A stretch of 9,570 nucleotides of DNA from Bacteroidales bacterium (GTDB lineage: Bacteria > Bacteroidota > Bacteroidia > Bacteroidales > UBA7960), in NCBI GenBank assembly GCA_003557765.1, contig PWNO01000149.1, positions 1-9,570 of the forward strand, given 5' to 3'. The notes beneath the pieces are model-generated. The model searched no databases, was not told where the DNA came from, and worked only from the letters and a program-made list of their open reading frames with translations. Below, in pieces: positions 1 to 6,893 of this stretch; position 1 is the first letter of the stretch; each line of letters begins with the position of its first letter. Made by a program: the position numbers and the translations under genes.

Positions 1-1
1 A

Positions 2-283
2 TATGAAGAAGACGGCTCGCCAAAGCTGGACGGGGAAAACCCTGAGCCGGCCCTTCGCAGCCAGCCCATCCTGGGCCTGGAGATCATCAAAGGGTTTACC
101 TACGATGCTGCTGACGAGGAATGGTCCGGTGGCAGCATCTATGATCCCGAGAATGGGCGCACATATACGGCCTACATGCGTTTCGAAAATTCAAACACCC
201 TTCGCCTCAGGGGTTATGTGATGGGTATGCGTTTTCTGGGGCGCACCACCTACTGGACACGTGCAGACGGGCCACTGGAGTAA
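2..283 (+). CDS. DUF2147 family protein, C-terminal part (5' end outside window)
   Basis: The frame is open from the left edge to a TAA at 281-283 and gives 93 residues. The visible part contains LGLEIIKGFTYD, then GGSIYDPENGRTY, and ends in LRGYVMGMRFLGRTTYWTR. This order (LxxLKG-like segment, a W..G.IYDPENGKTY turn, then LRGY.....LGRTxxWTR) is the C-terminal half of DUF2147 proteins, which are small exported beta-rich proteins of roughly 140-160 residues, so the missing part should be a signal peptide and the first strands. The biochemical function of the family is not established. The gene converges on the kinase gene with only 37 nt between the two stops, and no terminator hairpin is visible in that gap. 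Assignment to the family is confident; any role beyond a periplasmic or envelope location is unknown. Confidence 0.85.
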   Translation, partial: YEEDGSPKLDGENPEPALRSQPILGLEIIKGFTYDAADEEWSGGSIYDPENGRTYTAYMRFENSNTLRLRGYVMGMRFLGRTTYWTRADGPLE

Positions 284-320
284 TCCACCCGCATCATAAC
301 CTGGGGAGGAAACATGCTGT

Positions 321-3083
321 TCAGGTATTTCGCGCAATGCATTGCAGCAATCCCTCCTTGTCAATGGGCTTGGTGATGTAGTCGTCAAATCCTGCTTCCA
401 TTGCGTTTGTGCGATCGCCTGTCAGGGCTTTTGCCGTTTGGGCAATGATGACCACCTCCTTGTTGAACCGCCGGATTTCCCTTGTGGCATCCATGCCGTC
501 CATCACGGGCATTTTAATGTCCATCAGCACCAGGTCAATATCCGGTTGCTCACGGCATATTTCCACGGCTTCCTCGCCCGTGAAGGCCTGCAGGGTCCCC
601 CTGGCAAACACATCCACATATTCCCTGATGAGCGTGGAAGACACCTTGTCATCTTCCACGATCAATATCTTAAGCTTTTTTGATGGATACGCTATTTTTT
701 CAGGCGATACATCCTTGCCAGCTGTTTTTTCGCCATCCGTCCTCCCATCGCAAGGTATGGTGAAATAAAACGTCGAACCCTGACCTTCTTCACTCTCCAT
801 GCGGATCTCTCCGCCCAGCATTTCCACATAGGCCTTTGAAATGGCCAATCCAAGCCCGGCTCCCTCCCTGGCTTCCCGGTCTTCAATGTCGGCCTGCACG
901 AAGCGGTCAAATATGGCCGGCTGCCGCTCTTTCGGAATGCCTATGCCCGTATCCTTCACAAAGAACTCAAGGAACGACCCCTTATCCCTGCAACCATACT
1001 GTATATAACCTTCCCTGGAGTATTTTATGGCATTTTTAACCAGGTTAGTCAACACGGCCAGTATTTTTTCCCGGTCCGTAAACACCCTGGCCCTTTCGGC
1101 TGGGAGGTGATCCGGCATCATCAGCTGCATGCCCTTTGCAACCTGGGGCTTGAAAAAACTGTAAATATAATCCAGTTGCTCGTTGACATCGGATTCTGCC
1201 AGGTCCACCTCCATCACCCCGGCTTCAATGCGCGAGATATCCACAATGTTATTGATGATGTTCAGCATGCGCACGCCGCTCTGATCAATGATGTCGATGT
1301 ACTTTTTCTGCTCTTCGCCTGAAAGGTTGGGGTCTTTTAATAATTCAGCGAAGCCCATAATGCCGTTCATCGGGGTGCGTATCTCGTGGCTCATGTTGGC
1401 CAGGAAAGCAGATTTCAGTCGGTCGCTTTCCTCTGCCCTGACCAGGGCTTCCTTCAACTCCTGCTCCTTCTTTTTATCCTCTGTAATGTCGCGAAATTCG
1501 GTTACCCTGGCAGTTTTGCCTCTGTATGGAATGTTTTTTGCAGCGATCCGGATGGGAAATTCCGCGCCGTTCTTTCGTTTGCCAATGGCCTCATAAGGTT
1601 TTTCGTAGCCTGCCAGGATGTTTTGCATGACCATTTCCCTTTTATCGTCTGCAATCAAAAGCAATCCATTCATGCCAATCAGTTCCTCCGTAGAGTACCC
1701 GGTTATCTCAGCAAGGCCTTGGTTGCAGTCCAGGATAATGCCCTTGTCGTGGATGGCAATGCCCCCAAAACTGGCATTGTGCAGTGCCTTGAAACGTGTC
1801 TCATTCTCTTCGGCTTTCTCTTTGGCCTGTTTCAGATCCTGCAAAAAAATGTTTCTCTGGATGGCCATGCTGACCTGAGAAGAAACGAATTCCAGGATCT
1901 CCTGGCTCCCTTGGTCATACGCATCGGGGTCATGGTAATCCTGCACCGCCAGCACCCCGATCACTTCCAAACCCGAAAACAGCGGCACCCCAAGCCACAC
2001 CGCGCACATGTTTCCAATCTGTTCAACTTCATCTGACTTCACGATCTCCAAAAGCTCCGGTTTTTTCAAAAGCAAGGCCTTTTTCTGGCGTAGCACAAGA
2101 CCGGTAACGGAGTCTTTGGCCGGCCAGGTTTCTATCTGGTCCTTCTCATCTGCATGATATGGGGTCGAAAACAGGTCGCTTTCCTGGTCATACAAGGCAA
2201 TGTAGAAGTTTGTGGTATCGATGAGTTTATGGAGAAGGGTCTTAATGGATGCCATCAGAGATTCCAAATCTTCAGTGAAGAAGGCGGCATTGGCAATCTT
2301 CAGGAGCACTTGCTCCCTGGCCTCCTTTTGCTTTTTTTCTGTGATGTCGCGCACGATGGCCAGGGCTCTGTCGTTGCCGCATGGCACCATGCGACTCTCA
2401 AAGAATTGTTTTTCCCCGGAGATATCCAGGGAATACTCATAAATTTGTGGCTCACCGTTCTTAAACACTTTTTCCAGATGATTAAGTGTTATATGGGTCA
2501 AGTCTGGCGGCAAGATTTCTGAGACGTGTTTTTCCAGGAAAGCCGTGGGCGCCATCAGCAACTCTCTTTGATCAGCAGCCTCATAGTCAACGAAATGTCC
2601 TTCCCTGTCAAAAAGAAACATCAGGTCGGGATTCGCCTCCAGGAGGGCGCTTTTTTCGGCTTCCACGGCACGCAGTTTCTGCTCGGCCTGCATGCGCCTG
2701 GTGATGTTCCTGGTATTAAATACGATTTCCATTGGATTGCCATCAGGACCTGAAACCAAGGTGCCAATGGTTTCAAACCAAAGGTAAGAACTGTCGGCAC
2801 AACGATTCCTATAAGTGGCCGTGGCACTGGATCTTTTGTTTGTAATGAAATCGGCAAACCCGGCCTGCACTTCCGGCAACTCATCAGGATGGACAAAGTC
2901 CATTACGTTCTTCCCGATGAGATATCCTTCTTCGTAGCCCAGTATCTGATGGGATTTCCCCGCAAAGGTAAAGTTGCCTTGCAAGTCGGTGATCGCAATA
3001 AGGTCCAGCAAATTATCCAGGATGTATTTCAATTTGCTTTCATCAGACTGCAATAGTTCATGAATGTCTTTTTTTTGATGCAT
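321..3083 (-). CDS. Hybrid sensor histidine kinase (PAS-PAS-GAF-PAS-HisKA-HATPase-REC)
   Basis: The product is 920 residues with no signal peptide or membrane segment, so it is predicted to be a cytosolic sensor. Domains in order: PAS 1 about 15-130 (ends FNTRNITRR), PAS 2 about 140-250 (ends IVRDITEKK), GAF about 262-410, PAS 3 about 426-535 (ends EFRDITEDKKK), a short coiled linker, HisKA about 556-622, HATPase about 668-778, REC about 804-918. The phospho-accepting His is H566 in SHEIRTPMNG. The ATPase has N680 and N684 (N box), DTGIG 711-715 (G1), FDRF 725-728 and GAGLGL 741-746 (G2). The receiver has the acidic pair D811/D812, phospho-acceptor D855 in LVLMDIKMP, T883 and K905. All key residues are present, so it should be active, with H566 to D855 relay. 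There is no HTH or other output domain and no response regulator or Hpt gene beside it, so the downstream partner must be elsewhere or the attached REC regulates the kinase itself. Start: the ATG at 3083 is the only plausible one; no Shine-Dalgarno sequence is seen. The sensed signal cannot be read from the sequence. Confidence 0.95.
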   Translation of the reverse strand: MHQKKDIHELLQSDESKLKYILDNLLDLIAITDLQGNFTFAGKSHQILGYEEGYLIGKNVMDFVHPDELPEVQAGFADFITNKRSSATATYRNRCADSSYLWFETIGTLVSGPDGNPMEIVFNTRNITRRMQAEQKLRAVEAEKSALLEANPDLMFLFDREGHFVDYEAADQRELLMAPTAFLEKHVSEILPPDLTHITLNHLEKVFKNGEPQIYEYSLDISGEKQFFESRMVPCGNDRALAIVRDITEKKQKEAREQVLLKIANAAFFTEDLESLMASIKTLLHKLIDTTNFYIALYDQESDLFSTPYHADEKDQIETWPAKDSVTGLVLRQKKALLLKKPELLEIVKSDEVEQIGNMCAVWLGVPLFSGLEVIGVLAVQDYHDPDAYDQGSQEILEFVSSQVSMAIQRNIFLQDLKQAKEKAEENETRFKALHNASFGGIAIHDKGIILDCNQGLAEITGYSTEELIGMNGLLLIADDKREMVMQNILAGYEKPYEAIGKRKNGAEFPIRIAAKNIPYRGKTARVTEFRDITEDKKKEQELKEALVRAEESDRLKSAFLANMSHEIRTPMNGIMGFAELLKDPNLSGEEQKKYIDIIDQSGVRMLNIINNIVDISRIEAGVMEVDLAESDVNEQLDYIYSFFKPQVAKGMQLMMPDHLPAERARVFTDREKILAVLTNLVKNAIKYSREGYIQYGCRDKGSFLEFFVKDTGIGIPKERQPAIFDRFVQADIEDREAREGAGLGLAISKAYVEMLGGEIRMESEEGQGSTFYFTIPCDGRTDGEKTAGKDVSPEKIAYPSKKLKILIVEDDKVSSTLIREYVDVFARGTLQAFTGEEAVEICREQPDIDLVLMDIKMPVMDGMDATREIRRFNKEVVIIAQTAKALTGDRTNAMEAGFDDYITKPIDKEGLLQCIARNT

Positions 3084-3144
3084 GACTAGGATATTGGGAG
3101 TTTCAAGTCATTGGCAATAATACGTTTATTACAGAATTACACTA

Positions 3145-3183
3145 ATTAGATATATGTATTGATTAGATATATTATATGTATTG
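3145..3183. repeat. Tandem imperfect AT-rich repeat (17 + 22 bp)
   Basis: Unit one (3145-3161) reads ATTAGATATATGTATTG. Unit two (3162-3183) is the same except for a 5-nt insertion (TTATA) after the first ten bases. The units abut exactly. The repeat lies about 60-100 nt upstream of the kinase start, so it could be a regulator-binding site or simply a slippage product in AT-rich DNA. Confidence 0.6.
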
Positions 3184-3569
3184 CTCAGAAATTCATTGCA
3201 ATTTAACAAAAATTTGCGAATAAAATGACACATAAATCATTTGCAGTATTTGTGCTGAAGTCAGACATCAGACTCCGGGGTTGGATCGTGGCAGGATTCT
3301 GCTACAGTACAGGCCTTTGCAAGCAACAGGGGAAGGTTTTTTGGGGAGGGGTGCTGGGTCCACAAATGGGCACAAATAATTTTCCGTGCTAACGTATCGG
3401 GGTTCATCTGCTCAACTTTTGATCGGCTCCTGTTTTTGCTGATTGCTGCAACCCAAATAAGGGTATTTTGGCTTCTTACAGCTATTCCGCAAATTAAGAC
3501 CAAATAAAAATTGGGGCGTTGCCGGTGCAAAACGCACACATTAAATGCATATGTATGAAGAGAATGTTC

Positions 3570-3577
3570 TATATTTG
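3570..3577 (+). promoter_or_regulatory. Candidate Bacteroidota -7 box for the beta-helix gene
   Basis: TATATTTG fits the TAnnTTTG consensus of Bacteroidota primary sigma-factor promoters. It would start transcription near 3583 and give a leader of about 95 nt. No good TTTG -33 element is found 19-21 nt upstream, so the call is tentative. Confidence 0.35.
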
Positions 3578-3677
3578 ACTTGCCAAGAGGCTTCCAGCTT
3601 GTCTAACACGCAGGCCGGTCCCGGAATCACCAATTTATAATCAAAACAGCCACTTGTTTAAACTAACCCCACCAATC

Positions 3678-6260
3678 ATGAAGCAACTTTTACTCGCCTT
3701 GCTGGCCTTATTGTTTGTGACAGCATCCGCAATAGGACAAACCACTTATTATGTTTCAACCGATGGAGATAACGCTAACGATGGATTATCTCCAACAGAA
3801 GCATTTCGAACAATTCAACATGCAGTCGACGTGGTTGATGAAGACGACATTATCCAGGTAGCCGCCGGAACATACACCGAAACCATTACAATTACGAAAA
3901 GCATCACAATCGAAGGTGATATTGATGGAGATGCACGGCCTGTTATTCAACCAGAAGACCAGCCAGCAAAACTTAACAACGAAGATAAGTCTGGGTTCCC
4001 TGCAATAATTAGCGTTTCTACACTGTCAGGAAAAACAGAAAAATCAACAGAAGCATCCATTTCCGGAATTGAGATCGACGGAAAACATAATGAACATTAT
4101 CAATACGGCATATATGTGTGGGAAGCTCATATTAACATTGATGATGTGATTATTCGTAATATCCGTTCACAGTGGAAAGCATCCGGGATATGGATAGAAA
4201 ATGAAACGGCACATATTACTAATTGCAAAATATCCAACATAGAAACTCAGGATTCATTTGTTGAAAAATCTTTTAATGCCGCGTATGGCATTTATGTCGC
4301 TGCACCTGATCAAACAGATTTTAATAGCGGATTCAAAGACCAGCATGACTTTCAAATAACAATAGCTGATAATTCAATCCACAGCATTTGGGGTGACTCC
4401 CGGGCAAGCGGCATTTATGTGGACAACAGCTTTGATGCGGAAATTTCAGAAAACACCATTGAAAACGTGGAGGCACAACATGCTGCTGTTGGGGTTTACA
4501 TAAGAAAAGCTGCCGCATACGACAAAATCAATGATGATGCAGCGTTTCACATACGCAAAAACAACATTGTAAACATAAAATCAACATCCACCACCTACTT
4601 CCCCGTTCTAAAGGGAGTCCTGTTTCCGATGGGCTCTTTTGGAATCCACGTAATCGATCACCAAAACGTCGAAATTTCTGACAACACGGTCGAAGATATC
4701 ATGTCTGAAGGCTTTCCTTCATCAGGCATACATGTTATTGCCAGCTTGCCATCCAAGCCTACTAAGCAGAAAAATGATAAGCTTATTAAAGTTGTTGACA
4801 ACCAGGTGGTTAATGTTTTCGGAAGGCAATACTTGGGTTTACAACCCAGGGTTCCATTTAAAGCAAATGGTTATCTGCCTCTCGGGTCGGTGGCTATCGG
4901 TGTATCAGAAGCAGGAAACACATTGATCAAAAACAATGAATTGCATAACGATTTATCTGGTTCTGATGAAGGCTACGATCCTTTTTTGGGAATCGCCGTG
5001 AATAATCCGGATGGCGAGACAACAATATCTGAAAACGCCATCTCGACGATGATGGTTGGTATCTATGGGTTTCATACTCCGCACATCATCACAGAAGATA
5101 ATATCGTTACAAATTGCATCATCGGTATCGCCGCAGCAGATGTCATGCTGCCTGACTTCTTCTCTGGTTCTGAAAAAAATAATGCGCTGCAGATTCCAGA
5201 TATGATCTCCTTAATGGAAAAACAAGCAAGAGAGGCAAACAGAGGGGGATATGACTTTACCGTTGAGCTATGGGAGTTCAATGAAAACACAGTTACAGAA
5301 AACGAAATTGGCTTTTGGGTTATGTATGAGGGTGAGCTCGATCTGAAAAGTGAAGATGTATCAAAGTTCAGAGCCAAGGGAAACATTGTTCAAGGCAATG
5401 CGGGTGGGTTCCTAATATGGGATGATGGCAGTTTACAACCCGAAATCAACAAGAACATAATCCAGGATCATGTGGTGATTAGCATTTTCTATATGGTTAG
5501 CGATGGAGAGATAGACAACAATGACACCAAATTCCCTATGGCCGATGGCAGGTTTAATTATTGGGGCGAGGTGAGCTCACCCGATGAAACCGGGTTACTC
5601 AACGTAAGGTACTCCCCCTGGCTGGGTGCAGAGCCAGGCACCACCCCAATGACCTATTTTGTTGACGATTCCGGTAGCATCCAGGATGCCATTGACCTCG
5701 CTAAGGCCGGAGAAACCGTCAGGATCCTGGGAGGTGTGTACGAAGGAGACCTGGACACCGAAAGCAAAGGCATCATACTTTATCCTGGCGACAGCCCTGC
5801 CTGCGTAACCATTGAGGGAGATTTTACCGTGAGCAACCAGGATAAACTGGTCGTTGATATTTTCGGGACTGCGAACTGCGATGATGAGGATAACGGGTAC
5901 ACGCAGCTCACCGTCGAAGGTGATGTGATCCTTAATGGCATCGAGCTGGAGATCCAACTTGGATTTCTTCCAGGAGAATTAGGTAAAAAGTTTGATATCA
6001 TTTTCAGCGACAACCCAATCCAGGGCACTTTTGACCAGGGTGATGAAATACAGGCCGAATACCAGAATGCCCTGGTTACATTCTCCATATCCTATTACAC
6101 TGACCCGGACAAAAATGGCGACTACACAGTAACCCTGGAAATCACCGACATCGAACTGCCTGCCGTGCCCATCGGCCACCTGGGGCTGATTGTTTTGGCA
6201 GGTTTGGTAGTAGCCCGTGTTGTTTTCAGCACCGGTAAAAGACAGACGCCACAGACTTAA
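3678..6260 (+). CDS. Secreted right-handed parallel beta-helix protein with IPTL-CTERM-like C-terminal signal
   Basis: The product is 860 residues from the ATG at 3678. A TTG at 3654 in the same frame is possible, but the later start gives a textbook signal peptide (MKQLLLALLALLFVTASAIG, cleavage around residue 20). Residues about 23-80 match the opening of secreted beta-helix proteins: YYVSTDGDNANDGLSP, then FRTIQHAV and IIQVAAGTYTE. Residues about 120-610 hold some ten rungs alternating G-I-Y/H-V and I-x-x-N-x-I/V-x-N strands (for example ASGIYVDN, ISENTIENV, FGIHVID, ISDNTVEDI), as in PbH1/NosD-like folds, with a longer insertion about 497-532. A closing FNYWGEVSSPDETG...VRYSPWL motif (about 626-648) is followed by a second start-like segment (TYFVDDSGSIQDAIDLAKAG, about 659-678). 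Next comes a strand-rich module ending in DYTVTLEITDIELP, like the autotransporter-type repeats often found before PEP/IPTL-CTERM tails. The extreme C-terminus is VPIGHLGLIVLAGLVVARVVF then STGKR: a VP motif, one hydrophobic segment and basic residues. Such folds often bind or cleave polysaccharides, but no catalytic triad can be assigned, so an adhesin or surface structural role is equally possible. Confidence 0.88.
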   Translation: MKQLLLALLALLFVTASAIGQTTYYVSTDGDNANDGLSPTEAFRTIQHAVDVVDEDDIIQVAAGTYTETITITKSITIEGDIDGDARPVIQPEDQPAKLNNEDKSGFPAIISVSTLSGKTEKSTEASISGIEIDGKHNEHYQYGIYVWEAHINIDDVIIRNIRSQWKASGIWIENETAHITNCKISNIETQDSFVEKSFNAAYGIYVAAPDQTDFNSGFKDQHDFQITIADNSIHSIWGDSRASGIYVDNSFDAEISENTIENVEAQHAAVGVYIRKAAAYDKINDDAAFHIRKNNIVNIKSTSTTYFPVLKGVLFPMGSFGIHVIDHQNVEISDNTVEDIMSEGFPSSGIHVIASLPSKPTKQKNDKLIKVVDNQVVNVFGRQYLGLQPRVPFKANGYLPLGSVAIGVSEAGNTLIKNNELHNDLSGSDEGYDPFLGIAVNNPDGETTISENAISTMMVGIYGFHTPHIITEDNIVTNCIIGIAAADVMLPDFFSGSEKNNALQIPDMISLMEKQAREANRGGYDFTVELWEFNENTVTENEIGFWVMYEGELDLKSEDVSKFRAKGNIVQGNAGGFLIWDDGSLQPEINKNIIQDHVVISIFYMVSDGEIDNNDTKFPMADGRFNYWGEVSSPDETGLLNVRYSPWLGAEPGTTPMTYFVDDSGSIQDAIDLAKAGETVRILGGVYEGDLDTESKGIILYPGDSPACVTIEGDFTVSNQDKLVVDIFGTANCDDEDNGYTQLTVEGDVILNGIELEIQLGFLPGELGKKFDIIFSDNPIQGTFDQGDEIQAEYQNALVTFSISYYTDPDKNGDYTVTLEITDIELPAVPIGHLGLIVLAGLVVARVVFSTGKRQTPQT

Positions 6261-6286
6261 TCAACCTGCCACTAACCTCCTCAAAT

Positions 6287-6332
6287 TCAAAAAGAGGCTG
6301 TCTCCAAACGAAGGGACAGCCTCTTTTTTTTT
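6287..6332 (+). terminator. Rho-independent terminator, probably bidirectional
   Basis: The arms AAAAAGAGGCTGTC (6289-6302) and GACAGCCTCTTTTT (6315-6328) form a 14-bp perfect stem around a 12-nt loop, and the T run continues to 6332. It begins 28 nt after the beta-helix stop. Read on the minus strand, the same stem is followed by five T residues, so it could also stop transcripts arriving from the 6494-6862 gene. The rest of 6333-6493 contains no gene I can support. Confidence 0.92.
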
Positions 6333-6493
6333 AGAGCATCTTAAAGGCGCAGTATTTCCAGGTTTAAATATACAAGAAGCACTGTGTTCATTAAACAGAA
6401 ATACCCATCCAACAAATAATAACGACAATTGACCTTATCTCAGCAACGCAATGTTGTTTTAGCAATCAGCAATGATATTAAGGCAAAACCACA

Positions 6494-6862
6494 TTAAGAG
6501 GAGAGATACAAATCGTTATCGTAGTATTTTTTGCCGGGACCGGGTTGGTCTTCGGAGTAGGGACCGTAAATGTCGCACACCCGGGCCATGTAATGTTTCA
6601 GCAGATGTTCGGGCAGGCCCAGTGCCCTGATGCGGTACTTGGCTTCCTCTTCAAGAAACATCAGGAAGCTCCTTGGTCCGGCGTATTCGCCGGTGCCGTG
6701 GGCCGTCAGCACGCGCATAAGCTCCTCCTTCTGCTCCTGCAGGATCTGTTCGGCCTCATTGATGATGTCCTGTAAACGCTTGTCCATCAAGGCATCTTTG
6801 TTTGGGCGGGGATTATCAAAAGATTGATATGTGCTGCCCATATGGCTTTCTCCCATAATCAT
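6494..6862 (-). CDS. Unrecognised small soluble protein downstream of the synthase
   Basis: The product is 122 residues, from an ATG at 6862 to TAA at 6494. I do not recognise the family. There is no signal peptide or membrane segment. Residues about 25-55 (MDKRLQDIINEAEQILQEQK and onward) are predicted strongly helical and charged. They are followed by a glycine turn (HGTGEYAGP, 55-63), a second helical part (about 64-97) and a polar tail rich in Pro, Tyr and Asp (about 98-122). Alternative in-frame starts are Met3, Met8 and Met26; the first 25 residues look disordered, so the true start could be later. It lies 31 nt downstream of the synthase stop on the same strand with no terminator or promoter between, so the two are probably cotranscribed. 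That arrangement suggests a role linked to the synthase, but this rests on position alone. Coding potential is supported by sensible amino-acid composition and an uninterrupted frame. Confidence 0.75.
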   Translation of the reverse strand: MIMGESHMGSTYQSFDNPRPNKDALMDKRLQDIINEAEQILQEQKEELMRVLTAHGTGEYAGPRSFLMFLEEEAKYRIRALGLPEHLLKHYMARVCDIYGPYSEDQPGPGKKYYDNDLYLSS

Positions 6863-6893
6863 TGCTTACGGAAAAGGGTAGGCCCGCACTGGT

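Larger units (their letters stand above)
3084..3677. other. Divergent intergenic region between kinase and beta-helix genes
   Basis: A 594-nt spacer from which both flanking genes are transcribed outward. Roughly 3110-3240 is very AT-rich and contains a tandem imperfect repeat (listed separately). About 3250-3545 is more GC-balanced. It holds a 92-codon stop-free frame on the minus strand (3261-3539) that I do not accept as a gene because its composition (many Cys, His and Trp) looks non-coding and it matches no family I know. A TAnnTTTG box at 3570-3577 is the best promoter candidate for the beta-helix gene. I could not find a convincing -33/-7 pair on the minus strand for the kinase. Confidence 0.6.

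Noticed and set aside
1386..2036. 216-codon open frame on the plus strand inside the kinase gene
   Set aside because: It is antisense to the GAF/PAS/HisKA coding region, which has clear domain motifs; its translation resembles no protein.
3084..3260. Candidate kinase promoter with TATTATTG on the minus strand (3115-3122)
   Set aside because: It has one mismatch to TAnnTTTG and no -33 element at the right distance, in AT-rich DNA where such matches are common.
3654..3677. Longer beta-helix start at TTG 3654
   Set aside because: It would put eight residues with two prolines before an otherwise perfect signal peptide; the ATG at 3678 fits better.
6217..6432. 71-codon plus-strand frame across the beta-helix stop and the terminator
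   Set aside because: It runs through a strong terminator hairpin and its product has no protein-like features.
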